DNA of 64,000 nt from assembly GCF_016862095.1 (NCBI RefSeq), contig NZ_BOMH01000019.1, positions 1 through 64,000 on the forward strand, read 5' to 3'. This stretch comes from Actinoplanes cyaneus (lineage in GTDB: Bacteria > Actinomycetota > Actinomycetes > Mycobacteriales > Micromonosporaceae). Shown piece after piece: positions 7,752-16,339 of this stretch. A model generated the notes under the pieces. That model saw only the letters and a program-made list of their open reading frames with translations, searched no databases and had not been told where the DNA came from. Positions within the stretch are counted from its first letter, which is position 1; each line of letters opens with the position of its first letter. The translations under genes and the position numbers were made by a program.

Positions 7752-7770
7752 GATAGCATTCTTAAGCAAC
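7752..7770 (-). promoter_or_regulatory. CTTAAG-centred operator overlapping the mannosidase promoter
   Basis: On the minus strand this reads GTTGCTTAAGAATGCTATC. It matches 14 of 19 positions of GTGGCTTAAGTTTGCAATG at 20080-20098, upstream of the ABC importer, sharing the invariant core GCTTAAG and TGC three bases later. A leftward promoter fits: TTGACG at 7787-7782, a 17-bp spacer, then TAAGAA at 7764-7759, so the motif covers the -10. It is also 37 bp upstream of the rightward alpha-galactosidase start and could control both. The ROK regulator at 9963 is the obvious candidate protein, by proximity only. Confidence 0.55.
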
Positions 7771-7806
7771 TGAACGAAGTCCGTCAACGCTGGTAGGGAG
7801 TCACCG

Positions 7807-9966
7807 ATGGGGCCGGAACTGCTGCACCTGAGCGCCGCCGGGGTGAGTTTCGTGCTCGACTGCCGGGGCCCGGGCCTGCCGTCCGTGGCGCACTGGGGGG
7901 CGGCGCTCGACAAGGCGTCCGCGGAGCTGCTGACCGCCGTCGCGCCGCAACCGATCGGGTTCTCCGTGGACGGGACGGTCCGGCCGTCGCTGCTCCCGGA
8001 GCAGTCGTCGGGCTGGCTCGGGACGCCGGGACTCGCCGGCCACCGGGACGGGAGCGCCTGGTCGACGGCGTTCCAGGTGACCGCGATAGATCACCGTCCT
8101 CCCGCGGACGGGCGCGCTCCTGACGCCGTACAGGTGAGAGCTCTCGACGCCGAAGCGGGCCTGGAGGTGAGCATCGACCTGGAGTTGCACCCCGCCGGGG
8201 TCCTTCGTGGCCGCGCCGCGCTGACCGGCACCGCACCCGGCACCTATTGGCTGGAGCACCTCACGCTGTTCCTGCCGGTGCCCGACCGGGCCGCCGAGCT
8301 GCTCGACTTCACCGGTCACCACCTGCGCGAGCGCCAGCCGCAACGGACCGCGTTCACGCACGGCCTGCGCGTCCGGGAGAACCGCACCGGGCGGACCGGG
8401 TACGACTCGGCGTTCGTGCTCTGCGCCGGCACCACCGGTTTCGGCAACCGGAGCGGCGAGGTGTGGGCACTGCACACCGCGTTCTCCGGCGGCGCGCGCT
8501 CGATCGCCGAGCGCACCTATCACGGCTGGTCGGCGCTGGCCGGCGGCGAGTTGCTGCTGCCCGGCGAGGCCGGGCTCGCCGAGGGCGAGACCTATCGGAC
8601 CCCCTGGGTGTACGCCGTGCACAGCACGACCGGGCTGGACGGCGTCTCGTCCCGCTTCCACCAGTACCTCCGGAGCCGCCCGAACCACCCGTCGACGCCG
8701 CGCCCGGTCGTGGTCAACACGTGGGAGGCCGTCTACTTCGACCACGATCTTGCCCGGTTGACCGAGCTGGCGAAGGCCGCCGCCACGATCGGCGCCGAAC
8801 GTTTCGTGCTCGACGACGGCTGGTTCGGCTCCCGCCGCGACGACACCTCGGGGCTCGGCGACTGGTTCGTCTCCCCGGAGGTCTGGCCGGACGGGCTCGA
8901 ACCGCTGATCAGCGTGGTCCGCGGGCTCGGCATGGAGTTCGGGCTCTGGGTCGAGCCCGAGATGATCAACCCGGACTCGGAGCTGGCCCGGGAACATCCG
9001 GACTGGATCATGTCGGCCGGTGACCGGCTCCCCCGGCCGGCGCGGCGGCAGCAGGTGCTGGACCTCGCGAATCCGTCCGCTTTCGATCACATCCTCGGGC
9101 GGCTCGACGCGCTGCTGACCGACCACGACATCGCGTACCTGAAGTGGGACCACAACCGGGACCTCGTCGAGGCCGGGCATCCGGGGAGCGGGCGGGCCGG
9201 GGTGCACGATCAGACGCTGGCGGCGTACCGGCTGCTCGACGAGCTGCGGGCGCGGCACCCCGGTGTGGAGATCGAGTCGTGCTCGTCCGGCGGCGGGCGG
9301 GTCGACCTGGAGATCCTGGAGCGCACCGACCGGGTGTGGGCGTCCGACTGCATCGACGCGCACGAGCGGGTGTCCATCCAGCGGTGGACCGGTCTGCTGA
9401 TCCCGCTGGAGTTGATCGGGTCGCACGTGGGCGCGCCCGAGTCGCACACGACTCGCCGGTCGCTGCCGCTGGCCACCCGCGCCGGCGCCGCCCTCTTCGG
9501 ACATCTCGGCATCGAGTGGGATCTGACGCGGGCTTCCGAGTCGGACATCTCCGAGCTCTCGGCGTGGGTCGCGCTGTACAAGGAGCTGCGCGGGCTGCTG
9601 CACGACGGCACCCTGGTTCACGCCGACGTGACCGATCCTGCCTACTCGGTGACCGGCGTGGTGTCGCGGGACGGATCCGATGCGATCTTCGCGCTGACGG
9701 CGACGTCGACCAGCGCGTCCTACCCACCGGGGACCATCGGGCTGCCCGGGCTCGCGGAGGACCGGACCTATCACGTGCGCCCGCAGCCGCCGGGTGACGT
9801 TGCCGACGGTAACGCCGCGGCGTGGGGTGCTGCGTTACCCTGGTGCACGCCCCAGGGGGTACGCCTGAACGGCCGCACACTCGGCACCGTCGGACTCCGT
9901 CTCCCGGTGCTCTATCCGGATCGCGTCCTTCTCGTGCGCGTCACGGCGGCGGTGGAGGAAGCGTGA
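7807..9966 (+). CDS. glycoside hydrolase family 36 alpha-galactosidase
   Basis: A 719-residue cytoplasmic GH36 enzyme. An N-terminal beta-sandwich precedes the TIM barrel, which begins near NTWEAVYFDHD. The nucleophile is Asp448 in YLKWDHNRDL. The acid/base is Asp514 in WASDCIDAHER, just after the conserved ESCSSGGGRVDLEIL. FVLDDGWFGSRRDD and FGLWVEPEMINPDS are GH36 signatures. It should remove alpha-1,6-linked galactose from galactomannan or raffinose-type oligosaccharides. The ATG has GGGAG six nt upstream. It is divergent from the beta-mannosidase across a 94-bp shared control region, and its stop overlaps the start of the ROK regulator, so the two are translationally coupled. Paired with a beta-mannosidase, galactomannooligosaccharides are the likeliest substrate. 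Confidence 0.94.
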   Translation: MGPELLHLSAAGVSFVLDCRGPGLPSVAHWGAALDKASAELLTAVAPQPIGFSVDGTVRPSLLPEQSSGWLGTPGLAGHRDGSAWSTAFQVTAIDHRPPADGRAPDAVQVRALDAEAGLEVSIDLELHPAGVLRGRAALTGTAPGTYWLEHLTLFLPVPDRAAELLDFTGHHLRERQPQRTAFTHGLRVRENRTGRTGYDSAFVLCAGTTGFGNRSGEVWALHTAFSGGARSIAERTYHGWSALAGGELLLPGEAGLAEGETYRTPWVYAVHSTTGLDGVSSRFHQYLRSRPNHPSTPRPVVVNTWEAVYFDHDLARLTELAKAAATIGAERFVLDDGWFGSRRDDTSGLGDWFVSPEVWPDGLEPLISVVRGLGMEFGLWVEPEMINPDSELAREHPDWIMSAGDRLPRPARRQQVLDLANPSAFDHILGRLDALLTDHDIAYLKWDHNRDLVEAGHPGSGRAGVHDQTLAAYRLLDELRARHPGVEIESCSSGGGRVDLEILERTDRVWASDCIDAHERVSIQRWTGLLIPLELIGSHVGAPESHTTRRSLPLATRAGAALFGHLGIEWDLTRASESDISELSAWVALYKELRGLLHDGTLVHADVTDPAYSVTGVVSRDGSDAIFALTATSTSASYPPGTIGLPGLAEDRTYHVRPQPPGDVADGNAAAWGAALPWCTPQGVRLNGRTLGTVGLRLPVLYPDRVLLVRVTAAVEEA

Positions 9967-11192
9967 GAGAAGGGGTCGGCGCGACCGCGCCGGCGGGCCG
10001 GCCCGGCCGGGGACGTCGTCCCGGCGCCCGGGAGAGCATCCTCGACGCGATCCGCGCCTCCGAGCCGCTCAGCCGGGTCGAGCTCGCCAAGATCACGGGG
10101 CTGACCGAGGCCGCGGTGTCGATGACCGTCCGCCGCCTGCTGGAGGAGGGCCTGGTCGTCGAGACCGGCCGCACCCCGACCGGCGGCAAGCCCCGCACGC
10201 TGCTGCAGCTCGACCCGAACGCGCGGCTGTCGGTGGGCGTGCACCTGGACGAGGACGCCACGACGTACGTGCTGACCGGCCAGACCGGTGGCGTGATTTC
10301 CCGCCTGGCCCGGCCCGCGCCGCTCGGCGACGACCCGGACGCGATCCTGCGCGCCCTCGCCGCCGACATCGACACGCTGCTCGCCGGCTCCGGCGTCGAC
10401 CCGGCCCGCTGCCTCGGCGTCGGCATCGTCTGGCCCGGCCCGCACAGCGGCGGCCTGCCCGCCGACGAGACCCTCCCGCACCTGCGCGGCCTGCGCGGTG
10501 ACGAGCTGGGCAGCCGGCTCTCCGAGGCGACCGGCTGGCCGGTGCTGGTGGAGAACGACGCGACCGCCGCCGCCGTCGGCGAGTACTGGGTGGCCCGCGT
10601 CGGCCCGGACCAGGCGTTCGCCGCGCTCTACATGGGCGGCGGGATCGGCGCCGGCATCGTCGTCGAGGGCCGGGCGATGCGCGGCAGCCACGCCAGCGCC
10701 GGCGAGTTCGGGCACCTCTGCCTGGAGGTCTTCGGCCCGGAGTGCTGGTGCGGCAGCCGCGGCTGCCTGGAGGTGCTGGCCGGCCCGCGGATGGTCGTGA
10801 CGGCCGCCCGCGACGACCGGGTCGCCGCCGCCGAGGCCGGTCTCGACCTCACCCAGCCGCTGCGCAGCGTCACGTCCGACTTCGGCGCGGTCGCGCGCGC
10901 CGCCCGGGCCGGTGCCCCGCACTGCCGTGCCCTGCTGGAGTCCTCCGCCCGCTACGTGGCCGCGGCCGCCGAGTCGGTGGTGAACCTGCTGGACATCGAC
11001 CTGGTCGTGCTGACCGGCCCCGGCTTCGCGGCGGCCTCGGCGATCTACGGCCCGGCGATCACGCGCCGGCTCGCCGCCGCGGATGCCCGCACCTGGCACC
11101 GCAACGTCACGGTCACCGTCTCGCTGGCCGCCGCCACGGCCTCAGCGACCGGCGCCGCCGCGCTCGTCCTGCAGTCCCACCTGCGCGCCTGA
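9963..11192 (+). CDS. ROK family transcriptional regulator
   Basis: A 409-residue ROK-family regulator. An Arg-rich N-terminus precedes a winged helix-turn-helix (SRVELAKITGLTEAAVSMTV, then a wing with TGGKPRTLLQL). The sugar-kinase-like ROK domain contains MGGGIGAGIVVEG, the zinc-site region GHLCLEVFGPECWCGSRGC and the VVLTGPGFAA end motif. Such proteins are usually sugar-responsive repressors; this one probably senses a galactose or mannose derivative. The GTG start has GGAGG five nt upstream and overlaps the alpha-galactosidase stop in a GTGA. The related CTTAAG motifs at 7752-7770 and 20080-20098 are its plausible binding sites. Its 3' end overlaps that of the convergent FAD-subunit gene by 51 bp. 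Confidence 0.92.
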   Translation: MREGVGATAPAGRPGRGRRPGARESILDAIRASEPLSRVELAKITGLTEAAVSMTVRRLLEEGLVVETGRTPTGGKPRTLLQLDPNARLSVGVHLDEDATTYVLTGQTGGVISRLARPAPLGDDPDAILRALAADIDTLLAGSGVDPARCLGVGIVWPGPHSGGLPADETLPHLRGLRGDELGSRLSEATGWPVLVENDATAAAVGEYWVARVGPDQAFAALYMGGGIGAGIVVEGRAMRGSHASAGEFGHLCLEVFGPECWCGSRGCLEVLAGPRMVVTAARDDRVAAAEAGLDLTQPLRSVTSDFGAVARAARAGAPHCRALLESSARYVAAAAESVVNLLDIDLVVLTGPGFAAASAIYGPAITRRLAAADARTWHRNVTVTVSLAAATASATGAAALVLQSHLRA

Positions 11193-11978
11193 CCGCATCC
11201 GGGTCCGCGCCTGGCTGAGCGCCCGCCGGACCAGCGTCCGGAACGCCGCCACCTCGATCACGGCGGTGGCCTCGGCGATCGTGGAATCCGACAGCGGCCG
11301 GCCGAGCAGCACCCGTTCGGCGGCGCGCGCCCGGACCGGGCAGGGCGCGGCGTTCACCAGGCCGATCGAGGCCGCCTCGACCACGCCGCCGGTCGCCGTC
11401 ACGGTGGCCATCGCGGCCGCCTGCGGAAAGACCGTGGTGCGCCGGTCCTCGGCGTAACCCACGCCCGTCCCGGCCCGCAGAGCCGGGAAGCACACCTCGA
11501 CCAGCAGCTCGTCGGGCCGCCGCAGGGTGGTGAACGCCCCGGTGAAGAACGCCTCGGCCGGCACCGTCCGCGACCCGCGCGGCCCCGCCAGCACGAACCG
11601 GGCGCCGAGCATCACGGCCACGACCGGCCACTCCGCCGCCGGGTGCGCGTAGGCGAGACTGCCCAGCATCGTGCCCCGGGCGCGGACCGGTGGATGCCCG
11701 ATGTGACACACCACCAGGCGCATCAGGTCGCCCATCGGCCCGCCGACGGCATTCGACTCGAACACCCGGTGCCGGACCAGCGGCCCGACCCGCAGCACAC
11801 CGTCCTGCTCGGCGAGCAGGTCGAGCCCGGGCACCCGGTTGATGTCGACGACCCGCGGTGTCGACTCCGGGGCCAGGCTCTGGCCACCGGCCAGCACCGC
11901 GGTGTCACCGTCCGCCAGCGCGGACAGCACCTCCTCGACGCTGTCCGCGGTGATGCACTCGAAGGTCCCGGGCCTCAT
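11142..11978 (-). CDS. FAD-binding subunit of a molybdenum hydroxylase (CoxM/XdhB type), orphan
   Basis: A 278-residue protein matching the medium FAD subunit of xanthine dehydrogenase/CO dehydrogenase-type enzymes. It has the FAD-binding AGGQSLAPESTPRVVDI loop, a second FAD loop RARGTMLGSLAYAHPAAEWP, and the C-terminal CO-dehydrogenase flavoprotein domain from about residue 170. In complete enzymes it passes electrons between an iron-sulfur subunit and the molybdopterin subunit. Neither partner is nearby, so it works with subunits encoded elsewhere or is a remnant. The ATG is chosen for GGGAGGA six nt upstream. Its 3' end overlaps the convergent ROK gene by 51 bp, an unusually long tail-to-tail overlap. 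Confidence 0.85.
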   Translation of the reverse strand: MRPGTFECITADSVEEVLSALADGDTAVLAGGQSLAPESTPRVVDINRVPGLDLLAEQDGVLRVGPLVRHRVFESNAVGGPMGDLMRLVVCHIGHPPVRARGTMLGSLAYAHPAAEWPVVAVMLGARFVLAGPRGSRTVPAEAFFTGAFTTLRRPDELLVEVCFPALRAGTGVGYAEDRRTTVFPQAAAMATVTATGGVVEAASIGLVNAAPCPVRARAAERVLLGRPLSDSTIAEATAVIEVAAFRTLVRRALSQARTRMRSGAQVGLQDERGGAGR

Positions 11979-12109
11979 GGGCAGTCCTCCCGGATCAGCT
12001 CGTCTCCAGCCCGAAATCCCGGACGGCTGCGCGACTGAACCGGCCGGAGTGGACACATTCTCCGGCACCGGCAGCGCGAGGGCCAGACCCGAACCCCTTC
12101 GAGTGACCG

Positions 12110-12325
12110 TCACCGGCCGCGGCCGGTCTTCTCCTGCAGGTCGTCGATCCGCTGGGACGCCTCGGCCTTGGTCAGCCCGTCCGGGACATCCTCGTGCGCC
12201 TCGGTCGCGAGGGTGTGCAGGTAGGACTCCTGCGCCCCGGTCGCCGGCTCGTCGCCGGTCGTCCAGTCCTCCGGGTCCTTCACCCGGTTGCCGTCGGCCG
12301 GCGTGCTGTTGGTCTTGTCGGTCAT
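12110..12325 (-). CDS. DUF3072 family small protein
   Basis: A 71-residue hydrophilic acidic protein. Its second half (SYLHTLATEAHEDVPDGLTK, then AEASQRIDDLQEKTGRGR) is the signature of DUF3072, a short helical family found in actinobacteria and some proteobacteria with no assigned function. The KAEASQRIDDLQ motif is shared with other small helical domains that may mediate interactions. The ATG has GAGGAG about eight nt upstream. It is monocistronic. The first 30 residues are unconserved and disordered-looking. Confidence 0.85.
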   Translation of the reverse strand: MTDKTNSTPADGNRVKDPEDWTTGDEPATGAQESYLHTLATEAHEDVPDGLTKAEASQRIDDLQEKTGRGR

Positions 12326-12682
12326 GTCGCTCTCCTCGTCACTCGAACGGGCGTGCTATTACCCACCGGGCCGCCGGCCACACCCACCCGGTCAGCCCAT
12401 CCGGTGACGGCCGCCGGTTCGCGCCGCGCCGGCAGAGGTTCCCCGGCACCGCCGGCGGTGACCGGCCGGAACTGCTCGGCCACCCGTTCGACGGGCCGAT
12501 GGCCGGCCACTCCGTCCCGCCCGGCCGGCCGCCCATGCCGTACGACCTGCACGTGTGGCTCTACGACGACAACCCGGTCGGCGAGCTCGCTTCCGAGAAC
12601 CCCCGGGTCACCTGTCACCGGGGACCGGCCGCACCTCGGGACGAATCCCCATACCTGAGCTCCGGATCGCGCGGCTGAACCT
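12326..12682. other. intergenic stretch holding a degraded gene end
   Basis: There is no intact gene between DUF3072 and the S33 peptidase. The only recognisable content is the rightward remnant at 12460-12615. A start codon with a ribosome site is not visible for it, and the open frame upstream has no family-like sequence. Confidence 0.6.
12460..12615 (+). pseudogene. 3' remnant of a conserved secreted hypothetical protein
   Basis: About 52 codons translate as PELLGHPFDGPMAGHS, a short gap, then MPYDLHVWLYDDNPVGELAS and ENPRVTC. This ending (HPFDGPMxGH...MPxHYDLHVWLYxxNPxGxFxxxNPxVxC) is, as I recall, the C-terminus of a family of about 200-residue secreted proteins in actinobacteria. In intact members the stop follows the final Cys; here the frame runs on 21 codons. 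The N-terminal three quarters are missing. I infer a decayed gene. The family match is from memory of the motif, not a search. Confidence 0.45.
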
Positions 12683-13930
12683 TCACGCCGCCAACCGCAT
12701 CAGGCGTTCGAGGATGGCCGCGCCGTCCACCCGCAGGCCGTCGTGGTGGTGGTCGGTGGAGACCCAGGTGCGCAGGTTGCCGACCCGCTCGGCGGTGCGC
12801 AGCGACAGCGGGGCCGGCACGTACATGTCGTCGGCGTAGACCAGGGCGGCGATCGGCACGTCGTTGGCGGCCAGGCGGTCCAGGTCGTAGAGCGGCGGCC
12901 AGTCGTCGGCCGCGGCCAGGATCTCGGCGGCCCCGGCGAACGGCCGCAGCGCCGCGATCTCGGAGAACATCCAGGGGTACATCATCTCGCCGGTGAACAG
13001 CAGCGGATCCGCGTCGGGCGCGAACTCCGGGTACCGCTCCGAGGCTCGCTGCGCGGCCCACGCCGACGCCCGGCCCTGACCGAAAGTGCACTCCTGCAGC
13101 GCGAAGAGCGGCACGTCGACGAACGCGGTGTGCCGCAGCACCTCGTGCAGGAACGTGTCCGACAGCGACGAGCCGTGCCACGCCTCGTCGAGGATCCAGT
13201 GCAACTGGGCGAGGCCGGTGCTCGCGCCGAACATGTTCCCGAGCAGTCGCAGCCGCCTGGACGTCAGCCGGTCGCCGTCGGGCAGCCGCACGTCCCCGGC
13301 GTCGAGGAACGCGGCGATCCGGCGCACGACCGGGGCGTCCTGCGGGAACTCGCGGTAGAACTCGGCGTTGCGGGCCGCGACAGCCGGGTACGTCAGTGCG
13401 TAGATGTCGTCCGCCCTGACATCCAGCCCCGGCAGCCCGCCGGTGATGCAGCACCTCCGCAGCGCCTGCGGCGCCACCGACAGATAGGTCAGGGTGATGA
13501 ACCCGCCGTAGCTCTGGCCCAGAGTGTCCCAGCGGGCGCCGCCCGCGACCCGCGCCCGCAGGATCTCGGCGTCCGCCACGATGCTGTCGGCCCGGAACAT
13601 CCTGAGGTACGAGGCGAGCGCCGCGTCCGTCATCCCCGCGACGGTCTTCCCGGTCAGCGGCGTGCTGCGCCCGGTCCCCCGCTGGTCGAGCAGCAGCACC
13701 CGATGAGTCTTCAGCGCGTGCCCGAGCCACCCGTCCGCGCCCAGCGGCCGCGGCGCCTTGCCGCCCGGCCCGCCCTGCAGATAGAGCAGCCAGGGCAGGT
13801 CGTCGCCGGCCCGCTCGGCGGCGACCACCTCCCGCGCGAACACCTCGATGGTCCGCTCGTCCGGCCGCCGGTGATCCAGCGGCACGGTCACGGTGTGGTC
13901 GATGAATCGGAGTCCCTGAGTCGCGATCAC
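12683..13930 (-). CDS. proline iminopeptidase-like alpha/beta hydrolase (peptidase S33)
   Basis: A 415-residue alpha/beta hydrolase. LLYLQGGPGGKAPRP forms the oxyanion-hole region, VLLLDQRGTGRS is the S33 signature, and the nucleophile is Ser140 in DTLGQSYGGF. A helical lid follows. The catalytic Asp is probably in ALVYADDMYVP and the His in TDHHHDGL. Proline iminopeptidases remove N-terminal Pro from peptides in the cytoplasm. The GTG at 13930 begins at the first conserved residues (VIATQGLRFIDHTVTVPLDH) but has only a weak ribosome site. The open frame continues upstream into the neighbouring small gene and that part looks non-coding. Confidence 0.88.
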   Translation of the reverse strand: MIATQGLRFIDHTVTVPLDHRRPDERTIEVFAREVVAAERAGDDLPWLLYLQGGPGGKAPRPLGADGWLGHALKTHRVLLLDQRGTGRSTPLTGKTVAGMTDAALASYLRMFRADSIVADAEILRARVAGGARWDTLGQSYGGFITLTYLSVAPQALRRCCITGGLPGLDVRADDIYALTYPAVAARNAEFYREFPQDAPVVRRIAAFLDAGDVRLPDGDRLTSRRLRLLGNMFGASTGLAQLHWILDEAWHGSSLSDTFLHEVLRHTAFVDVPLFALQECTFGQGRASAWAAQRASERYPEFAPDADPLLFTGEMMYPWMFSEIAALRPFAGAAEILAAADDWPPLYDLDRLAANDVPIAALVYADDMYVPAPLSLRTAERVGNLRTWVSTDHHHDGLRVDGAAILERLMRLAA

Positions 13931-13958
13931 GCGCCCAAGGTAGTCACCGGAGGGTAGG

Positions 13959-14234
13959 TCAGTACCGGTAGTGACCGTGGTGCCGGTAATGCCCGTGATG
14001 ACGGTAGTGCCCATGATGCGCCGGGCCGTGGTGATAAGCCGGGCCGGGGTGGTAACCGGGGCCGGGGTGATAGCCGGGGTGGCCGTAGGTGCTGCGCGGG
14101 TAACCGCCCTGGCGGGCCAGCCTGTGGTTCACCTCGCGCAGCATGTGGTGCACGATCGGGTTCCGGCTGTGGTGTGCCCGGCGCTCCAGATTCGACGCGA
14201 TCATCGACAGCACGGTCCGTTTGAAGAAGCCCAC
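13959..14234 (-). CDS. small protein with His/Gly/Tyr/Pro-rich repetitive tail
   Basis: A 91-residue basic protein. The N-terminal half is compact (VGFFKRTVLSMIASNLERRA, then a short gap and NPIVHHMLREVNHRLARQGG). The C-terminal half is made of short repeats: GYHPGPGYHPGPAYHHGP, then HGHYRHHGHYRHHGHYRY. About a fifth of all residues are His, mostly in the tail, so metal binding or polymer association is possible. The GTG start has GGGGAG seven nt upstream, which outweighs the ATG 25 codons earlier. It lies 28 bp upstream of the S33 peptidase on the same strand and could share its transcript. I do not recognise the family. Confidence 0.6.
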   Translation of the reverse strand: MGFFKRTVLSMIASNLERRAHHSRNPIVHHMLREVNHRLARQGGYPRSTYGHPGYHPGPGYHPGPAYHHGPAHHGHYRHHGHYRHHGHYRY

Positions 14235-14565
14235 CGCAACTCTCCCCACCTGGCGAAACGTTGGACCCAACGGTATCCGGCAAAGTCCAGCCCGCACCCC
14301 GGCAGACACTCTCCCGGGTCGAGTCCGCTGCCCGCCGCCGGGTTCTGGCTGGTGCTCTTCGTGGTTGTTCGTGTCTCATGACCACGAAGAGCACCAGCCA
14401 GAACCGCGAGTCGCACGGCGAGGTCTCACCCCGGCGGGCCTCGCGGGGCGGCCGTCCGGGTGCGGGCCGGCTCAACGGGCGTCGCGGGGGCGGCGCTTCG
14501 GGTGCGGGCCCGCTCGGCGGGCGGCGCGGGACGGCGCTTCGGGTGCGGGGCGGCTCAGCAGGCGG
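14235..14565. other. 331-bp intergenic region with hairpin and GC-rich repeats
   Basis: No gene is visible. It holds a long inverted repeat (14341-14405), then about 110 bp of degenerate GC-rich direct repeats built on GGCGCTTCGGGTGCGGG (about 14450-14560). The region separates the leftward ABC importer operon from the small His-rich gene and probably ends the importer transcript. Confidence 0.6.
14341..14405. repeat. perfect 25-bp inverted repeat, 15-nt loop; relative of the 62-bp repeat family
   Basis: The two 25-bp arms (14341-14365 and 14381-14405) are exact reverse complements. The inner part of the hairpin (14347-14399) begins with GGCTGGTGCTC and ends with GAGCACCAGCC, the same ends as the repeats at 21936-22173 and 52294-52373, with almost the same length (53 against 52 nt) but a different inner stem. 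It lies downstream of the leftward ABC operon and can act as its terminator. Confidence 0.8.
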
Positions 14566-15381
14566 TCATTGCGGGGTCGAGCGGAGCTGACCGATGCGGC
14601 GTTCCGGGTTGGGGGCCGCCTCGGCCAGCGTTCTCGTGTACTCGTGTTGCGGCCGGAGAATGACGTCGTCGGCGGGGCCGCGTTCGACGATCGAGCCCTT
14701 GTACATCACCAGGATCTCGTCGGAGAAGTGGCGCGCGGTGGCCAGGTCGTGGGTGATGTAGAGGACGCCCAGATCCTCCTCGCGTTGCAGGGTGGCGAGC
14801 AGGTTGAGCACGCCGAGGCGGATCGACACGTCGAGCATCGACACCGGCTCGTCGGCGATCAGCACGCCGGGCTCGGGGGCCAGCGCACGGGCGATCGCGA
14901 CGCGCTGCCGCTGACCGCCGGAGAGCTCGTGCGGGCGCCGGCGCGCGACGTTCCCGGCCGGGGTCAGGCGCACCCGTTCCAGCAGCTCCAGGACACGTTT
15001 CTGGACGTCGGCGTCGCTCATCCCGGGATGGTGCAGCCGGATCGGCCGGGCCAGGTGGTGACCGATCGTGTGATAGGGATTCAGGGACGCAAAAGGGTCC
15101 TGGAAGACCATCTGGACGGTACGGCGATAGGCCGCCAGCCCGGCGCCGCGACGTGCGACCGGTTCGCCGTCGAGCCGGATCTCCCCGCGCGTCGGGCGCT
15201 CCAGCTGGAGCAGCAGCTTGGCCACTGTCGACTTGCCGCTGCCGCTCTGGCCCACGAGCGCGATGGTCTTCCCGTGGTCGAGCGTGAAGCTGACGTCGTC
15301 CACCGCGCGCAGCGTGCTGCTGTGCCACCCCTCCCGCAGCCGGTAGTCCTTGCCCAGACCCCGTACCTCCAAGGTCGTCAT
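14566..15381 (-). CDS. ABC importer ATPase, peptide/nickel-type second ATPase (DppF/OppF family)
   Basis: A 271-residue ATPase. It has Walker A GQSGSGKS (about residues 43-50), the Q-loop QDPFASLNPY typical of the peptide-type family, signature LSGGQRQRVAIARAL, Walker B VLIADEP and the His-loop YITHDLA. The C-terminal tail PQHEYTRTL belongs to the oligopeptide/dipeptide C-terminal region found in Opp/Dpp ATPases. It is the last gene of a five-gene leftward operon (lipoprotein, two permeases, two ATPases) and energises uptake jointly with the next upstream ATPase. GGAGG lies about 10 nt upstream of the ATG. The context (GH2/GH36 genes, shared CTTAAG motif) suggests an oligosaccharide rather than a peptide substrate. 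Confidence 0.93.
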   Translation of the reverse strand: MTTLEVRGLGKDYRLREGWHSSTLRAVDDVSFTLDHGKTIALVGQSGSGKSTVAKLLLQLERPTRGEIRLDGEPVARRGAGLAAYRRTVQMVFQDPFASLNPYHTIGHHLARPIRLHHPGMSDADVQKRVLELLERVRLTPAGNVARRRPHELSGGQRQRVAIARALAPEPGVLIADEPVSMLDVSIRLGVLNLLATLQREEDLGVLYITHDLATARHFSDEILVMYKGSIVERGPADDVILRPQHEYTRTLAEAAPNPERRIGQLRSTPQ

Positions 15382-15469
15382 GACGCTGTACCTCCTTTGT
15401 CGCGTCCTTCTGGCCCTCGCCTGCGAGCCCGCGGGCCGGCAGCGGGTGGCTGCCGCTCGGTGCAGGCGG

Positions 15470-16335
<866 letters not shown>

Positions 16336-16339
<4 letters not shown>

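Noticed and set aside
7801..9774. A 657-codon open frame on the minus strand opposite the alpha-galactosidase
   Set aside because: It is the antisense shadow of a GH36 gene in GC-rich DNA; its translation is Arg/Pro/Gly-rich without motifs, and the plus strand has complete catalytic residues.
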